Shown: in pieces, positions 53,249 through 61,493 of the stretch | Layout of the letters: each line of letters begins with the position of its first letter | How positions within the stretch are numbered: the first letter of the stretch is position 1 | NCBI RefSeq assembly: GCF_010645065.1 | Contig: NZ_JAADZW010000013.1 | Location: forward strand, 1 to 64,000 | Direction: 5' to 3' | DNA from: Flavobacterium fluviatile | Lineage (GTDB): Bacteria > Bacteroidota > Bacteroidia > Flavobacteriales > Flavobacteriaceae | DNA: 64,000 nt | Program-made: the position numbers and the translations under genes | Notes under the pieces: model-generated | Seen by the model: only the letters and a program-made list of their open reading frames with translations | Told to the model about the DNA's origin: nothing | Databases searched by the model: none

Positions 53249-54223
53249 ATGCACAATATTAGCCAGTACCAGGATTTTTTCATTGATTATCTAAAAAGCC
53301 AAAAAATAAGTAAGGAGCCTAAAAATCTTTATGAACCTATTGAATATATTTTAGGACTTGGCGGCAAACGGATGCGTCCGGTACTAACTTTAATGGCTGC
53401 AGAAGTTTTTGATGCAAATTATAAAACAGCGCTTCCGGCAGCAATGGCAGTAGAAGTTTTTCATAATTTCTCCTTAGTTCATGATGATATTATGGATGAT
53501 GCGCCTTTAAGAAGGGGACAGGTTACGGTTCATGAAAAATGGAACCTGAACACAGGAATCCTTTCCGGAGATGCGATGCTTATTCTGGCATATCAGTATT
53601 TTGAACAATACGAACCGGAAGTTTTTAGGGATTTAGCAAAGCTGTTCAGCAAAACGGCTCTTGAAGTTTGTGAGGGTCAGCAATGGGATGTTGATTTTGA
53701 GACCCGTACAGATGTTATCATTCCTGAATACCTGAAAATGATTGAATACAAAACGGCTGTTTTAGTTGCTGCGGCCATGAAAATGGGGGCAATTGTAGCA
53801 AAAACGTCTGAAAAAGAAGCTGATCTGATTTATGATTTCGGACTTAATTTGGGATTGGCTTTTCAGCTTCAGGATGATTATTTAGATGCTTTTGGAGATC
53901 CCGAAACTTTTGGAAAACAAGTAGGAGGTGATATTATCGAAAACAAAAAAACCTATTTGTACTTAAAAGCGGTTGAGTTTTCTACTCCTGAAAAAGCGGC
54001 GGAATTGCAAAAGTTATTCACTTTGCAGTTAGAAGATAACGCTGATAAAATAGAAAATGCCAAAACGATTTTTAATGAATCCGGTGCATCACAGGCTACA
54101 CAGAAAGCCATAGAAATGTACACTTTTAGAGCTTTCGAAACGCTTGAAAAAATGGATATCAACACAGAAAAGAAAAAGATCCTGAAGACTTTTGGTGTAA
54201 ATCTAATGGGCAGAAAGGTTTAA
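53249..54223 (+). CDS. Polyprenyl (isoprenyl) diphosphate synthase
   Basis: 324 residues, all-helical trans-prenyltransferase. GGKRMRP at 39-45, first aspartate-rich motif DDIMDD at 79-84, and second motif in QLQDDYLDAFGD near 208. It condenses IPP with an allylic diphosphate. The residues before the first Asp motif are HNFSLVH, without the two aromatic residues typical of short-chain synthases, suggesting a chain longer than geranylgeranyl, but the product cannot be read off safely. Followed by two unknown genes in the same direction, likely one operon. Confidence 0.93.
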   Translation: MHNISQYQDFFIDYLKSQKISKEPKNLYEPIEYILGLGGKRMRPVLTLMAAEVFDANYKTALPAAMAVEVFHNFSLVHDDIMDDAPLRRGQVTVHEKWNLNTGILSGDAMLILAYQYFEQYEPEVFRDLAKLFSKTALEVCEGQQWDVDFETRTDVIIPEYLKMIEYKTAVLVAAAMKMGAIVAKTSEKEADLIYDFGLNLGLAFQLQDDYLDAFGDPETFGKQVGGDIIENKKTYLYLKAVEFSTPEKAAELQKLFTLQLEDNADKIENAKTIFNESGASQATQKAIEMYTFRAFETLEKMDINTEKKKILKTFGVNLMGRKV

Positions 54224-54233
54224 TACTCAAATT

Positions 54234-54971
54234 ATGGACGCCACAGTAAATAATCTTTTTTTTACCGACAGAAATAGTAATGCGAGAATGCAGTTGATTT
54301 TTGCGGTATGTTTTCCCTTTTTCACCCTTTTTGCTTTAGGAATTGACAGTATTGCATTTAATGAATATTATTTTGACGGCAGACAAATCACAAATGTTTT
54401 AGCGATACTTTATTTTTCTTTTTTCTTTTGGGTTTCCGGTTCTTATCTAAGGAAACTCATGTTTGTAATGGTTTTTTTGTCTTATATTGGAGAAGTGATT
54501 TTTTGTACTTTACTCGGAATGTATAATTACAGGACAACGGTTATTCCGTTGTATGTGCCATTTGGTCATGCGATTGTATATGCTTCGGGTTATGTTTTTG
54601 CGCATACAGAATGGGCGGTTAAAAATGATGTGCCCCTAAGGAAATATTTTGCAGTTGGATTTGCTTTATTATTTTTATCTGTCGGAATCCTTCTGAAAGA
54701 TGTTTTTTCACTGATTTTCGGACTGCTTTTCTTTTGGGTTTTAAAGAGAAAAAAATGGCAGAATTTATATTATTTCATAGCCCTTTGTGTTATATTTATT
54801 GAACTTGCCGGAACCTATTTTCAATGCTGGAAATGGATTCCCAAAACTTTCGGTTTAATTCCGGCTGCCAATCCGCCAATGGGAGCTGTGTTTTTCTACG
54901 CAGGCGGGGACGTACTTTTGTCTAAAATTGTAGATTATTGGAAATCAAAAAAGATAGTTAACCAATATTAA
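54234..54971 (+). CDS. Conserved membrane protein of unknown function
   Basis: 245 residues with about seven hydrophobic segments (near 20-40, 50-70, 75-95, 105-125, 140-160, 165-175, 180-195). A distinctive C-terminal loop reads CWKWIPKTFGLIPAANPPMG, followed by AVFFYAGGDVLLSKI. I do not recognise a named family. It begins 10 bp after the polyprenyl synthetase stop, so a role linked to prenyl lipids or envelope is conceivable but unproven. Confidence 0.8.
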   Translation: MDATVNNLFFTDRNSNARMQLIFAVCFPFFTLFALGIDSIAFNEYYFDGRQITNVLAILYFSFFFWVSGSYLRKLMFVMVFLSYIGEVIFCTLLGMYNYRTTVIPLYVPFGHAIVYASGYVFAHTEWAVKNDVPLRKYFAVGFALLFLSVGILLKDVFSLIFGLLFFWVLKRKKWQNLYYFIALCVIFIELAGTYFQCWKWIPKTFGLIPAANPPMGAVFFYAGGDVLLSKIVDYWKSKKIVNQY

Positions 54972-55045
54972 ATTGTTATTGAATTGATTTTAAAATTGCC
55001 ATTGACTTTTGCCATTGCCATTGAATTTTGTAATTAAAAAAACCT

Positions 55046-55399
55046 ATGTATGTTTCGCCGTTAAATACCGATTTGTTGTTTGAAGAAGCTCAAAAAGATT
55101 CTTTATACCTGAACTTGATTGAGCAGCTCAATAAAGATTTTAATCTGGCAAACGAAGGAATTGATTTTCCGCTGAGCATCACTCCGGAGGAATTAAAGAT
55201 TCAGCTTCACGAAAAAATCTACCGAATGATTCAGTACAAATTTGCTGAATATCTGAATTTGCTCTACATAATTGATGTTCCGGAAAACGAAATTAAACAA
55301 CTCGACGGATCAGATTTGGTTATTCTGGCCGAACAAGTTTCTTTTTTGATTTTGAAGAGAGAATGGCAGAAAATTTGGTTTCGAAATTTCTACAAATAA
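55046..55399 (+). CDS. Conserved hypothetical protein
   Basis: 117 residues, soluble and helical, with no signal peptide. It begins MYVSPLNTDLLFEEAQKDSL and contains LHEKIYRMIQYKFAEYLNLL. No domain recognised. It lies 74 bp after the preceding membrane protein gene, in a gap with TTGCCATTGA micro-repeats (near 54996-55024). Same direction as the polyprenyl synthetase group. Confidence 0.75.
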   Translation: MYVSPLNTDLLFEEAQKDSLYLNLIEQLNKDFNLANEGIDFPLSITPEELKIQLHEKIYRMIQYKFAEYLNLLYIIDVPENEIKQLDGSDLVILAEQVSFLILKREWQKIWFRNFYK

Positions 55400-55400
55400 A

Positions 55401-55976
55401 TTATTCAGTTACCAGAATACTATAATTTTCAGGTCTTACGATTTTTTTTAGTTTATCTAATTCATCGGGAAAACCAAATATACTTACATCTATTTTACTT
55501 CCTATAATCTGGAATCGATTGCATTTAAAGCAAATTTTTGAAATGCCAATTATTCTTCCCCTCTTTTTAAAAATAAAAATATCCCTATATTCTGCAATAC
55601 ATGCAGCTGCATCAGGAATTGGTAAATCTTTTTCACTAAATACAGATTCAATCCTTTTCTGTTGTTTAATGTTTAATTTTGATTTTTTATAATTGTGCTT
55701 CAGTAAAATTTTCTCAAAATCTTCTGGAATATTATCTGGATAATACCCAACAAATAAATCACTGAATTCAAGTTCTTTTTCAGTTTTATTATCTTTTCTT
55801 ATAAGTTTATAAAAATCATCATCAGAAAAATTTAAATAAAAATGTTCAATTTCATCCGAATCAAAAAAAGGTCTTAATTCTTTTTTGACTGTTTTTTGGT
55901 TTTCAGAATCCGTCTTTTTATAATTATTACAACTTGAAATGATTATAACTGTAATTATAAAGATGTATTTTTTCAA
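55401..55976 (-). CDS. Putative lipoprotein of unknown function
   Basis: 191 residues. The leader IFIITVIIISSC carries a lipobox (ISSC), so a lipoprotein is likely. The mature part is charged, with IPDAAACIAEYRDIFIFKKR, then ISKICFKCNRFQIIG holding a CxxC pair. No family recognised. It is convergent with the preceding gene, stop to stop with one base between. Confidence 0.72.
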   Translation of the reverse strand: MKKYIFIITVIIISSCNNYKKTDSENQKTVKKELRPFFDSDEIEHFYLNFSDDDFYKLIRKDNKTEKELEFSDLFVGYYPDNIPEDFEKILLKHNYKKSKLNIKQQKRIESVFSEKDLPIPDAAACIAEYRDIFIFKKRGRIIGISKICFKCNRFQIIGSKIDVSIFGFPDELDKLKKIVRPENYSILVTE

Positions 55977-55982
55977 ATCTTC

Positions 55983-56036
55983 ACGTTTTAAATAACTTAG
56001 AAACTTAGTATCTTAGAACCTTAGCGCCTTCAAAAA
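55983..56036. repeat. CTTAGAAAC/CTTAGAACC micro-repeat
   Basis: The gap holds successive ACTTAGAAAC, ACTTAGTATC, CTTAGAACC and CTTAGCGCC units of 9-10 bp. It is a low-complexity tandem tract, different in sequence from the GTTTCAGG family. Confidence 0.55.
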
Positions 56037-56591
56037 CTAAAAATACACCCTCACAAAAGGCATAAAACCAGAGCCGTACAAACTTTTATCTTCGTCAAAC
56101 AGTACATCATATCGTGCCCCAATAGTAACGTTTCCGGTTCGGTAGCCTGCGCCCAGATATAAGGCCGTATTCCAAAAATTATCTGAATAAGATGGATAGA
56201 GAGGTGTTTCATCAAAATCTCTGTTTACTCTTACCTGCTCCAGTTCGGCAGATAATTGAACTTGAGGAATTGGATTTACAAATCCAATAAGGCTTCCTCC
56301 ATAAACAAAAGATTCATATTGGTTTTTTGATGACAGATAGCCAAACTGCAAGCCAACACCAACCGAAACAATTTCGTTCACATTATAAATAGCACTCGGC
56401 ATGACCGAAATATCGGTATAACCTGAACCAAATCCGAGACCTAATCCGCCTCCAAATTGCACCTTGTCCCAAAAACCCGGGGTGTTGTCAATAGTATAGT
56501 TTTGTTGTTGGGCAATAGACGAACTTGACAATAACAGTGTCAAAATCACAAAAAATGATTTGAAAACGATTGAAAGATGAATTTTCTTCAT
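56037..56591 (-). CDS. Outer-membrane beta-barrel protein
   Basis: 184 residues with a signal peptide ending SSIAQ. The mature chain has paired amphipathic strands rich in Gly and aromatics (FGGGLGLGFGSGYTDISVMP, VSVGVGLQFGYL, TALYLGAGYRTGNVTIGARY) and ends in aromatic VRVYF, as outer-membrane barrels do. Divergent from sucA with an inverted repeat between them. I believe such proteins have been labelled alpha-ketoglutarate decarboxylase by neighbourhood; nothing in the sequence supports an enzyme. Confidence 0.82.
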   Translation of the reverse strand: MKKIHLSIVFKSFFVILTLLLSSSSIAQQQNYTIDNTPGFWDKVQFGGGLGLGFGSGYTDISVMPSAIYNVNEIVSVGVGLQFGYLSSKNQYESFVYGGSLIGFVNPIPQVQLSAELEQVRVNRDFDETPLYPSYSDNFWNTALYLGAGYRTGNVTIGARYDVLFDEDKSLYGSGFMPFVRVYF

Positions 56592-56613
56592 AGTTTAGGC
56601 TATTTTTAACAAA

Positions 56614-56637
56614 TTTTTACGTAAAAGTACGTAAAAA
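56614..56637. promoter_or_regulatory. Inverted repeat between divergent genes (operator candidate)
   Basis: TTTTTACGTA, 4-bp spacer AAAG, TACGTAAAAA: a perfect 10-bp inverted repeat between the barrel gene and sucA. It has the shape of a regulator site; no regulator is encoded next to it. Confidence 0.45.
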
Positions 56638-56663
56638 AATCATTTAAATAATATCGATTGTTG

Positions 56664-56671
56664 TACTTTTG
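56664..56671 (+). promoter_or_regulatory. -7 box of the sucA promoter
   Basis: TACTTTTG, a TAnnTTTG match, 38 bp before the sucA ATG. No clear -33 TTG at the usual distance. Confidence 0.45.
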
Positions 56672-56709
56672 CCGTTCTATATAACAAAAAGTATATTCAC
56701 TCAAATATT

Positions 56710-59487
56710 ATGGATAGGTTTTCATTTTTAAATGCAGCGCATACCGAGTTTTTTGCACAATTATACGATCAATATTTAGTAAACCCAGACAGCGTTGAGC
56801 CTAGCTGGAGAAGTTTTTTTCAGGGCTTTGACTTTGGACAGACAACTTATAATGATGAAAATCCTGTGCAGACAATCGTTGAGTATGTAACTACTAACGA
56901 CAATACAGATTACAGTAAAGTTTCTGAAAAATTACAAAAAGAATTCAACGTTTTAAAATTAATTGATGGCTACCGTACGCGTGGTCATTTGTTTACTAAA
57001 ACAAACCCGGTTCGTGATCGCAGAACTTCATCGCCAACTCTGGATATAGAAAACTTCGGATTAACAACTGCTGATCTTTCCACAGTTTTTGATGCTGCTC
57101 AGGTTATTGGGGTTCCTCCTTGTACTTTGCAGGATATCATTACACGTCTTAAAGCAATTTATTGTCAGCATATTGGAGTTGAATATATGTACATCAGAAA
57201 TCCTGGTGTTGTAAAATGGATTCAGGACAAATTAGGTGTAAACAACAATCAGCCTGATTTTTCTAAAGAAGAAAAACAAACTATCCTTGCTAAACTCAAT
57301 GAAGCTGTTTCTTTCGAAAACTTTTTGCATACTAAATATGTAGGTCAAAAACGATTTTCATTAGAAGGTGGAGAATCTATCATCCCGGCTCTAGATGCTT
57401 TGATCGAGCAGGCTGCAGAAAAAGGAGTGGAGCAGTTTGTAATGGGAATGGCTCACCGTGGCCGTCTGAACGTTTTGGCAAACATCTTCGGAAAATCAAC
57501 TCAGGATATCTTTAGCGAATTCGACGGTAAAGATTACGATCAGGAATATTTTGACGGTGATGTAAAATACCACTTAGGTCTTACTGCGGACAAAAAAACA
57601 CGATCAGGAAAAAGCATCAATATCAATTTGGCACCAAACCCTTCGCACTTGGAAACGGTTGGAGCAGTAATTGAAGGAATTACAAGAGCAAAACAGGACA
57701 AATATTTCCCTAACGATTTCTCAAAAGTATTACCAATCGCCGTTCACGGAGATGCCGCAATTGCAGGACAAGGTTTGCTTTATGAAATCATTCAGATGGC
57801 ACAATTAGACGGTTACAAAACCGGAGGTACCATCCATATTGTAATCAACAATCAGGTTGGATTTACAACAAACTATTTAGATGCCCGTTCATCAACTTAT
57901 TGTACAGACGTTGCAAAAGTGACACTTTCGCCGGTATTGCACGTAAATGCTGATGATGCTGAAGCTGTTGTACACGCTGTATCTTTTGCATTAGATTACA
58001 GAATGCAATTTGGACGTGACGTATTTATCGATTTATTAGGATACAGAAAATACGGTCACAACGAAGGTGACGAACCTCGTTTTACGCAGCCGGTTTTATA
58101 TAAAATCATTGCAAAACATAAAAATCCAAGAGACATTTACGCAGAAAAATTATTGTCTGAAGGCGTAATTGATGCAAGTTATGTAAATGCTTTAGAAAAA
58201 CAATACAAAACAGATTTAGAAGAAAACTTAGAAGCTTCACGCAAAAAGGCGTTGACAATCATCACCCCATTCATGCAAAATGAGTGGAAAGGATTCCAGC
58301 AGGTTTCTGACGATGTAATGTTGAAAAAAGTGGATACGACTTTCCCTAAAGAAGGACTGGATTCTATTATCAATACAATTTCTACCTTACCTTCTGATAA
58401 AAAATTCATCAATAAAATCAATAAAATTGTATCTGACAGAAAGGTTGGATATGATAACAATACTTTGGACTGGGGAACAGCAGAAGCTTTGGCTTATGGT
58501 TCTCTTTTAACAGAAGGATTTGATGTGCGAATTTCGGGTCAGGATGTGGAGCGCGGAACTTTCTCTCACCGTCATGCGGTAGTTAAGGTTGAAGATTCTG
58601 AAGAAGAAGTAATCTTACTGAACAGTATCGAAAACAAAAAAGGGAACTTTGGCGTATTCAACTCACTTTTATCAGAATACGGAGTTTTAGGATTTGATTA
58701 TGGTTATGCTTTGGCAAATCCAAATGCACTAACAATCTGGGAAGCACAATTTGGAGATTTCTCAAACGGAGCCCAAATTATGATTGACCAGTACATTTCT
58801 TGTGGCGAAGACAAATGGAACAACCAAAACGGTATTGTTTTATTATTACCACACGGATACGAAGGTCAGGGAGCTGAGCACTCTTCTGCAAGAATGGAGC
58901 GTTACTTACAGCTTTGCGCAAGACATAATATGTATGTTGCCGATTGTACAACGCCAGCAAACTTCTTCCACTTATTAAGAAGACAAATGAAAACGGATTT
59001 CCGTAAACCTTTAGTAGTTTTCTCTCCAAAAAGTTTATTGCGTGATCCAAGATGTGTTTCTTCAGTTGAAGAATTAGCAACAGGAAGCTTCCAGGAAACT
59101 ATTGATGACAATACTGTAGATAAAAAGAAAGTTAAAACTTTAGTTTTCTGTACAGGTAAATTCTACTATGACATTGTTGCTGAAAGAGAAAACAACGGAA
59201 GAAATAACGTTGCTGTTGTTCGTATTGAGCAATTATTCCCTTTCCCGGCTGAGCAAATCAAAGAAATCATCTCCAGGTATCCAAAAGCAGATGATTACGT
59301 TTGGGCACAGGAAGAGCCTAAAAACATGGGAGCTTACAGCTTTATGTTAATGAACTTTGATCTTGTAAAATGGAGACTGGCTTCATTAAAAGCATATTCT
59401 GCTCCGGCTGCAGGAAGCTACACACGTGCAAAACGTCGTCATGCAGATGCAATCAGAATGGTATTCGATAAAAATTTATTCAGATAA
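56710..59487 (+). CDS. sucA: 2-oxoglutarate dehydrogenase E1 component
   Basis: 925 residues, thiamine-diphosphate enzyme of the TCA cycle that decarboxylates 2-oxoglutarate and passes succinyl to the E2 lipoyl arm. N-terminal segment ending SWRSFFQGF, GMAHRGRLNVLANIFGKS, the ThDP/Mg motif region HGDAAIAGQGLLYE ... NNQVGFTTN, and HLETVGAVIEG are all present; the C-terminal transketolase-like domain has RVEQLFPFPAEQ-type sequence. sucB follows after 85 bp. Confidence 0.97.
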   Translation: MDRFSFLNAAHTEFFAQLYDQYLVNPDSVEPSWRSFFQGFDFGQTTYNDENPVQTIVEYVTTNDNTDYSKVSEKLQKEFNVLKLIDGYRTRGHLFTKTNPVRDRRTSSPTLDIENFGLTTADLSTVFDAAQVIGVPPCTLQDIITRLKAIYCQHIGVEYMYIRNPGVVKWIQDKLGVNNNQPDFSKEEKQTILAKLNEAVSFENFLHTKYVGQKRFSLEGGESIIPALDALIEQAAEKGVEQFVMGMAHRGRLNVLANIFGKSTQDIFSEFDGKDYDQEYFDGDVKYHLGLTADKKTRSGKSININLAPNPSHLETVGAVIEGITRAKQDKYFPNDFSKVLPIAVHGDAAIAGQGLLYEIIQMAQLDGYKTGGTIHIVINNQVGFTTNYLDARSSTYCTDVAKVTLSPVLHVNADDAEAVVHAVSFALDYRMQFGRDVFIDLLGYRKYGHNEGDEPRFTQPVLYKIIAKHKNPRDIYAEKLLSEGVIDASYVNALEKQYKTDLEENLEASRKKALTIITPFMQNEWKGFQQVSDDVMLKKVDTTFPKEGLDSIINTISTLPSDKKFINKINKIVSDRKVGYDNNTLDWGTAEALAYGSLLTEGFDVRISGQDVERGTFSHRHAVVKVEDSEEEVILLNSIENKKGNFGVFNSLLSEYGVLGFDYGYALANPNALTIWEAQFGDFSNGAQIMIDQYISCGEDKWNNQNGIVLLLPHGYEGQGAEHSSARMERYLQLCARHNMYVADCTTPANFFHLLRRQMKTDFRKPLVVFSPKSLLRDPRCVSSVEELATGSFQETIDDNTVDKKKVKTLVFCTGKFYYDIVAERENNGRNNVAVVRIEQLFPFPAEQIKEIISRYPKADDYVWAQEEPKNMGAYSFMLMNFDLVKWRLASLKAYSAPAAGSYTRAKRRHADAIRMVFDKNLFR

Positions 59488-59506
59488 TTAAAAATAATTG
59501 TTTCAA

Positions 59507-59547
59507 GTTTAAAGTTTCAGGTTATTCCAAAACCTGAAACTTTAAAC
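59507..59547. repeat. Perfect 17-bp inverted repeat of the GTTTCAGGTT family
   Basis: GTTTAAAGTTTCAGGTT (59507-59523) and its exact complement AACCTGAAACTTTAAAC (59531-59547) are separated by 7 bp between sucA and sucB. The same 17-mer is at 3569-3585. As RNA it would form a strong hairpin inside the sucAB transcript; no T-run follows. Confidence 0.85.
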
Positions 59548-59572
59548 AAATTAAACTTAAAACAAAAACAAG

Positions 59573-60814
59573 ATGATTTTAGAAATGAAAGTCCCATCAC
59601 CAGGGGAATCAATAAAAGAAGTTGAAATTGCAACTTGGTTAGTAAAAGACGGAGATTATGTAGAAAAAGATCAGGCAATTGCTGAAGTTGATTCAGACAA
59701 AGCTACTCTTGAATTGCCTGCTGAAATGAGCGGTGTAATTACACTAAAAGCGGAAGAAGGTGATACAGTAGCAGTAGGTGCTGTAGTTTGTTTAATTGAT
59801 ACTGATGCAGCAAAACCAGCAGGTTCAGCAGCTGCACCAGCGGCAGAGGCTCCTAAGGCTGAAGCTCCAAAAGCAGAAGTAAAAGCTGAGGCTCCAAAAG
59901 CGGCTCCGGTTCAGGCTCCTGCAGCAACAAGTTATGCAGCCGGAACTCCATCTCCTGCAGCAAGAAAAATTTTAGACGAGAAAAATATTGCTCCGGCAAC
60001 TGTTTCCGGAACTGGAAAAGGCGGAAGAATCACTAAAGATGATGCTGTAAATGCAGTGCCTTCTATGGGAACCCCAACTGGTGGAAGCCGTGGAACTGAG
60101 CGTACAAAATTATCAATGTTACGTCGTAAAGTAGCAGAAAGACTGGTTTCAGCTAAAAATGAAACGGCTATGCTGACTACTTTCAACGAAGTAAACATGA
60201 CGCCAATCAACCAGATTCGTAACGAATACAAAGATGCCTTCAAAGCAAAACATGGTGGCCTTGGTTTAGGATTTATGTCATTCTTTACAAAAGCAGTTAC
60301 AAGAGCTTTACAATTATATCCTGATGTTAACTCTATGATGGACGGTGATTACAAAATTGCTTATGATTTTGCTGACATCTCAATCGCAGTTTCAGGACCA
60401 AAAGGATTAATGGTTCCTGTTGTTCGTAATGCTGAACTTTTAACTTTCCGTGGAATCGAAGCTGAAATCAAAAGATTGGCTTTAAGAGCCCGTGACGGTC
60501 AGATTACAGTTGACGATATGACTGGAGGAACTTTTACAATTACAAACGGTGGTGTTTTCGGAAGTATGTTATCAACGCCAATCATCAACCCTCCTCAGTC
60601 AGGAATCTTAGGAATGCACAACATTATCGAGCGTCCAATCGCTGTAAACGGTAAAGTGGAGATTCACCCAATGATGTATGTAGCACTTTCTTACGACCAC
60701 AGAATTATCGACGGACGTGAGTCAGTTGGTTTCTTAGTAGCGGTTAAAGAAGCTTTAGAAAACCCGGTAGAATTATTGATGAACGGAGATGCTAAAAGAG
60801 CATTAGAGCTGTAA
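59573..60814 (+). CDS. sucB: Dihydrolipoyllysine succinyltransferase (2-oxoglutarate dehydrogenase E2)
   Basis: 413 residues. N-terminal lipoyl domain with the lipoylated Lys43 in DSDKATLE, an Ala/Pro/Glu-Lys linker ([18 protein letters not shown]), the E1/E3-binding domain at about 122-158 ([20 protein letters not shown]) and the catalytic acyltransferase domain with [11 protein letters not shown] near residue 376. One lipoyl domain, as usual for succinyltransferases. The E3 gene is not in the window. Ends with a strong terminator. Confidence 0.96.
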   Translation: MILEMKVPSPGESIKEVEIATWLVKDGDYVEKDQAIAEVDSDKATLELPAEMSGVITLKAEEGDTVAVGAVVCLIDTDAAKPAGSAAAPAAEAPKAEAPKAEVKAEAPKAAPVQAPAATSYAAGTPSPAARKILDEKNIAPATVSGTGKGGRITKDDAVNAVPSMGTPTGGSRGTERTKLSMLRRKVAERLVSAKNETAMLTTFNEVNMTPINQIRNEYKDAFKAKHGGLGLGFMSFFTKAVTRALQLYPDVNSMMDGDYKIAYDFADISIAVSGPKGLMVPVVRNAELLTFRGIEAEIKRLALRARDGQITVDDMTGGTFTITNGGVFGSMLSTPIINPPQSGILGMHNIIERPIAVNGKVEIHPMMYVALSYDHRIIDGRESVGFLVAVKEALENPVELLMNGDAKRALEL

Positions 60815-60826
60815 TCAATAGTCCTT

Positions 60827-61150
60827 TCAATTATAAAAACCCCAAACGATTTTCATCATTTGGGGTTTTCTTTTTATAACACATTTTACATTTGCGGAGG
60901 CGGGAGCTGTATCCGAAAGATGTCCTAAATCACTTAAGTCTAAAACTTTTGGGAGATATTTTAACTTGTCATTTAATTTTTCTAATGAATTCAGGAATGT
61001 TTTGAGCTGTTTAGGAAATTTATTTCCATATAAATAAATCCTTTGCTTATCTCCTATACAAATCCCTAAACATAATCGTAATCTCAAAATCAAACAATTT
61101 TTAAGTTTAATTCGTGTGGGTTTATCTTTCAGAACGACTGGATTCCGCAA
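60827..61150 (-). pseudogene. Degenerate or dubious small ORF
   Basis: A 107-codon minus-strand frame with TTG as its only plausible start and an in-frame TAA 9 bp upstream. The middle looks coding (QRIYLYGNKFPKQLKTFLNS, KVLDLSDLGHLSDTAPASAN), but the last residues are translated from the sucB terminator stem, so the true 3' end is probably lost. No family recognised. Confidence 0.3.
60836..60869 (+). terminator. Terminator of sucAB
   Basis: AAAACCCCAAA pairs with TTTGGGGTTTT, followed by CTTTTT; 21 bp after sucB. Confidence 0.92.
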
Positions 61151-61176
61151 ATAGGGTTAACATTTTTAAAAACATC

Positions 61177-61326
61177 TTATTTCATTCTTATTTCATAATT
61201 ATCCTCTATATTTTTTATTTCCTCTTCTGTCAAAATAGACGCTTTCTATAAAAAACGAACGCTTTTATATCTGTAATTATTTTGCGAATATTTTCTAGAA
61301 GCACAAAATCCGTTTTCAAAACACAA
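61177..61326 (-). pseudogene. Unidentified gene fragment with frameshift
   Basis: On the minus strand a frame enters from the structured repeat and reads LKTDFVLLENIRKIITDIKA, then FVFYRKRLF and stop. A +1 frame continues as KASILTEEEIKNIEDNYEIR, then MK and TAA at 61177-61179. The two pieces join naturally at FYRK, suggesting one protein tail broken by a small indel. The 5' part is missing, cut off where copy 2 of the dispersed repeat begins. No family recognised; it could be what is left of a gene that once followed hsdM. Confidence 0.35.
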
Positions 61327-61405
61327 TTAGTCCCGCTATCCATTTTATCTTTTGTGGCGAACCCCGCCACAAAAGGATATCATTTCTATCGGGGCTGGAT
61401 TAGGG
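61327..61405. repeat. Dispersed structured intergenic element, copy 2
   Basis: Inner stem CTTTTGTGGCG (61349-61359) pairs with CGCCACAAAAG (61365-61375) around the same AACCC loop as copy 1; outer arms CCCG (61332-61335) and CGGG (61390-61393). Compared with copy 1, A-T and T-A pairs are replaced by G-C and C-G at both partners. Same orientation as copy 1. Confidence 0.85.
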
Positions 61406-61429
61406 GTTTTTGGGCTTTTCAAGAAATAA

Positions 61430-61468
61430 AAAACTCCGTAATCTCTAATATTGAAATTACGGAGTTTT
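61430..61468 (-). terminator. Terminator of hsdM
   Basis: AAAACTCCGTAAT pairs with ATTACGGAGTTTT; on the minus strand it is followed by TTTTTTATTTC and lies about 26 bp after the hsdM stop. Confidence 0.88.
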
Positions 61469-61493
61469 ATCTCGCAGAAAGGAAGGGATTCGA

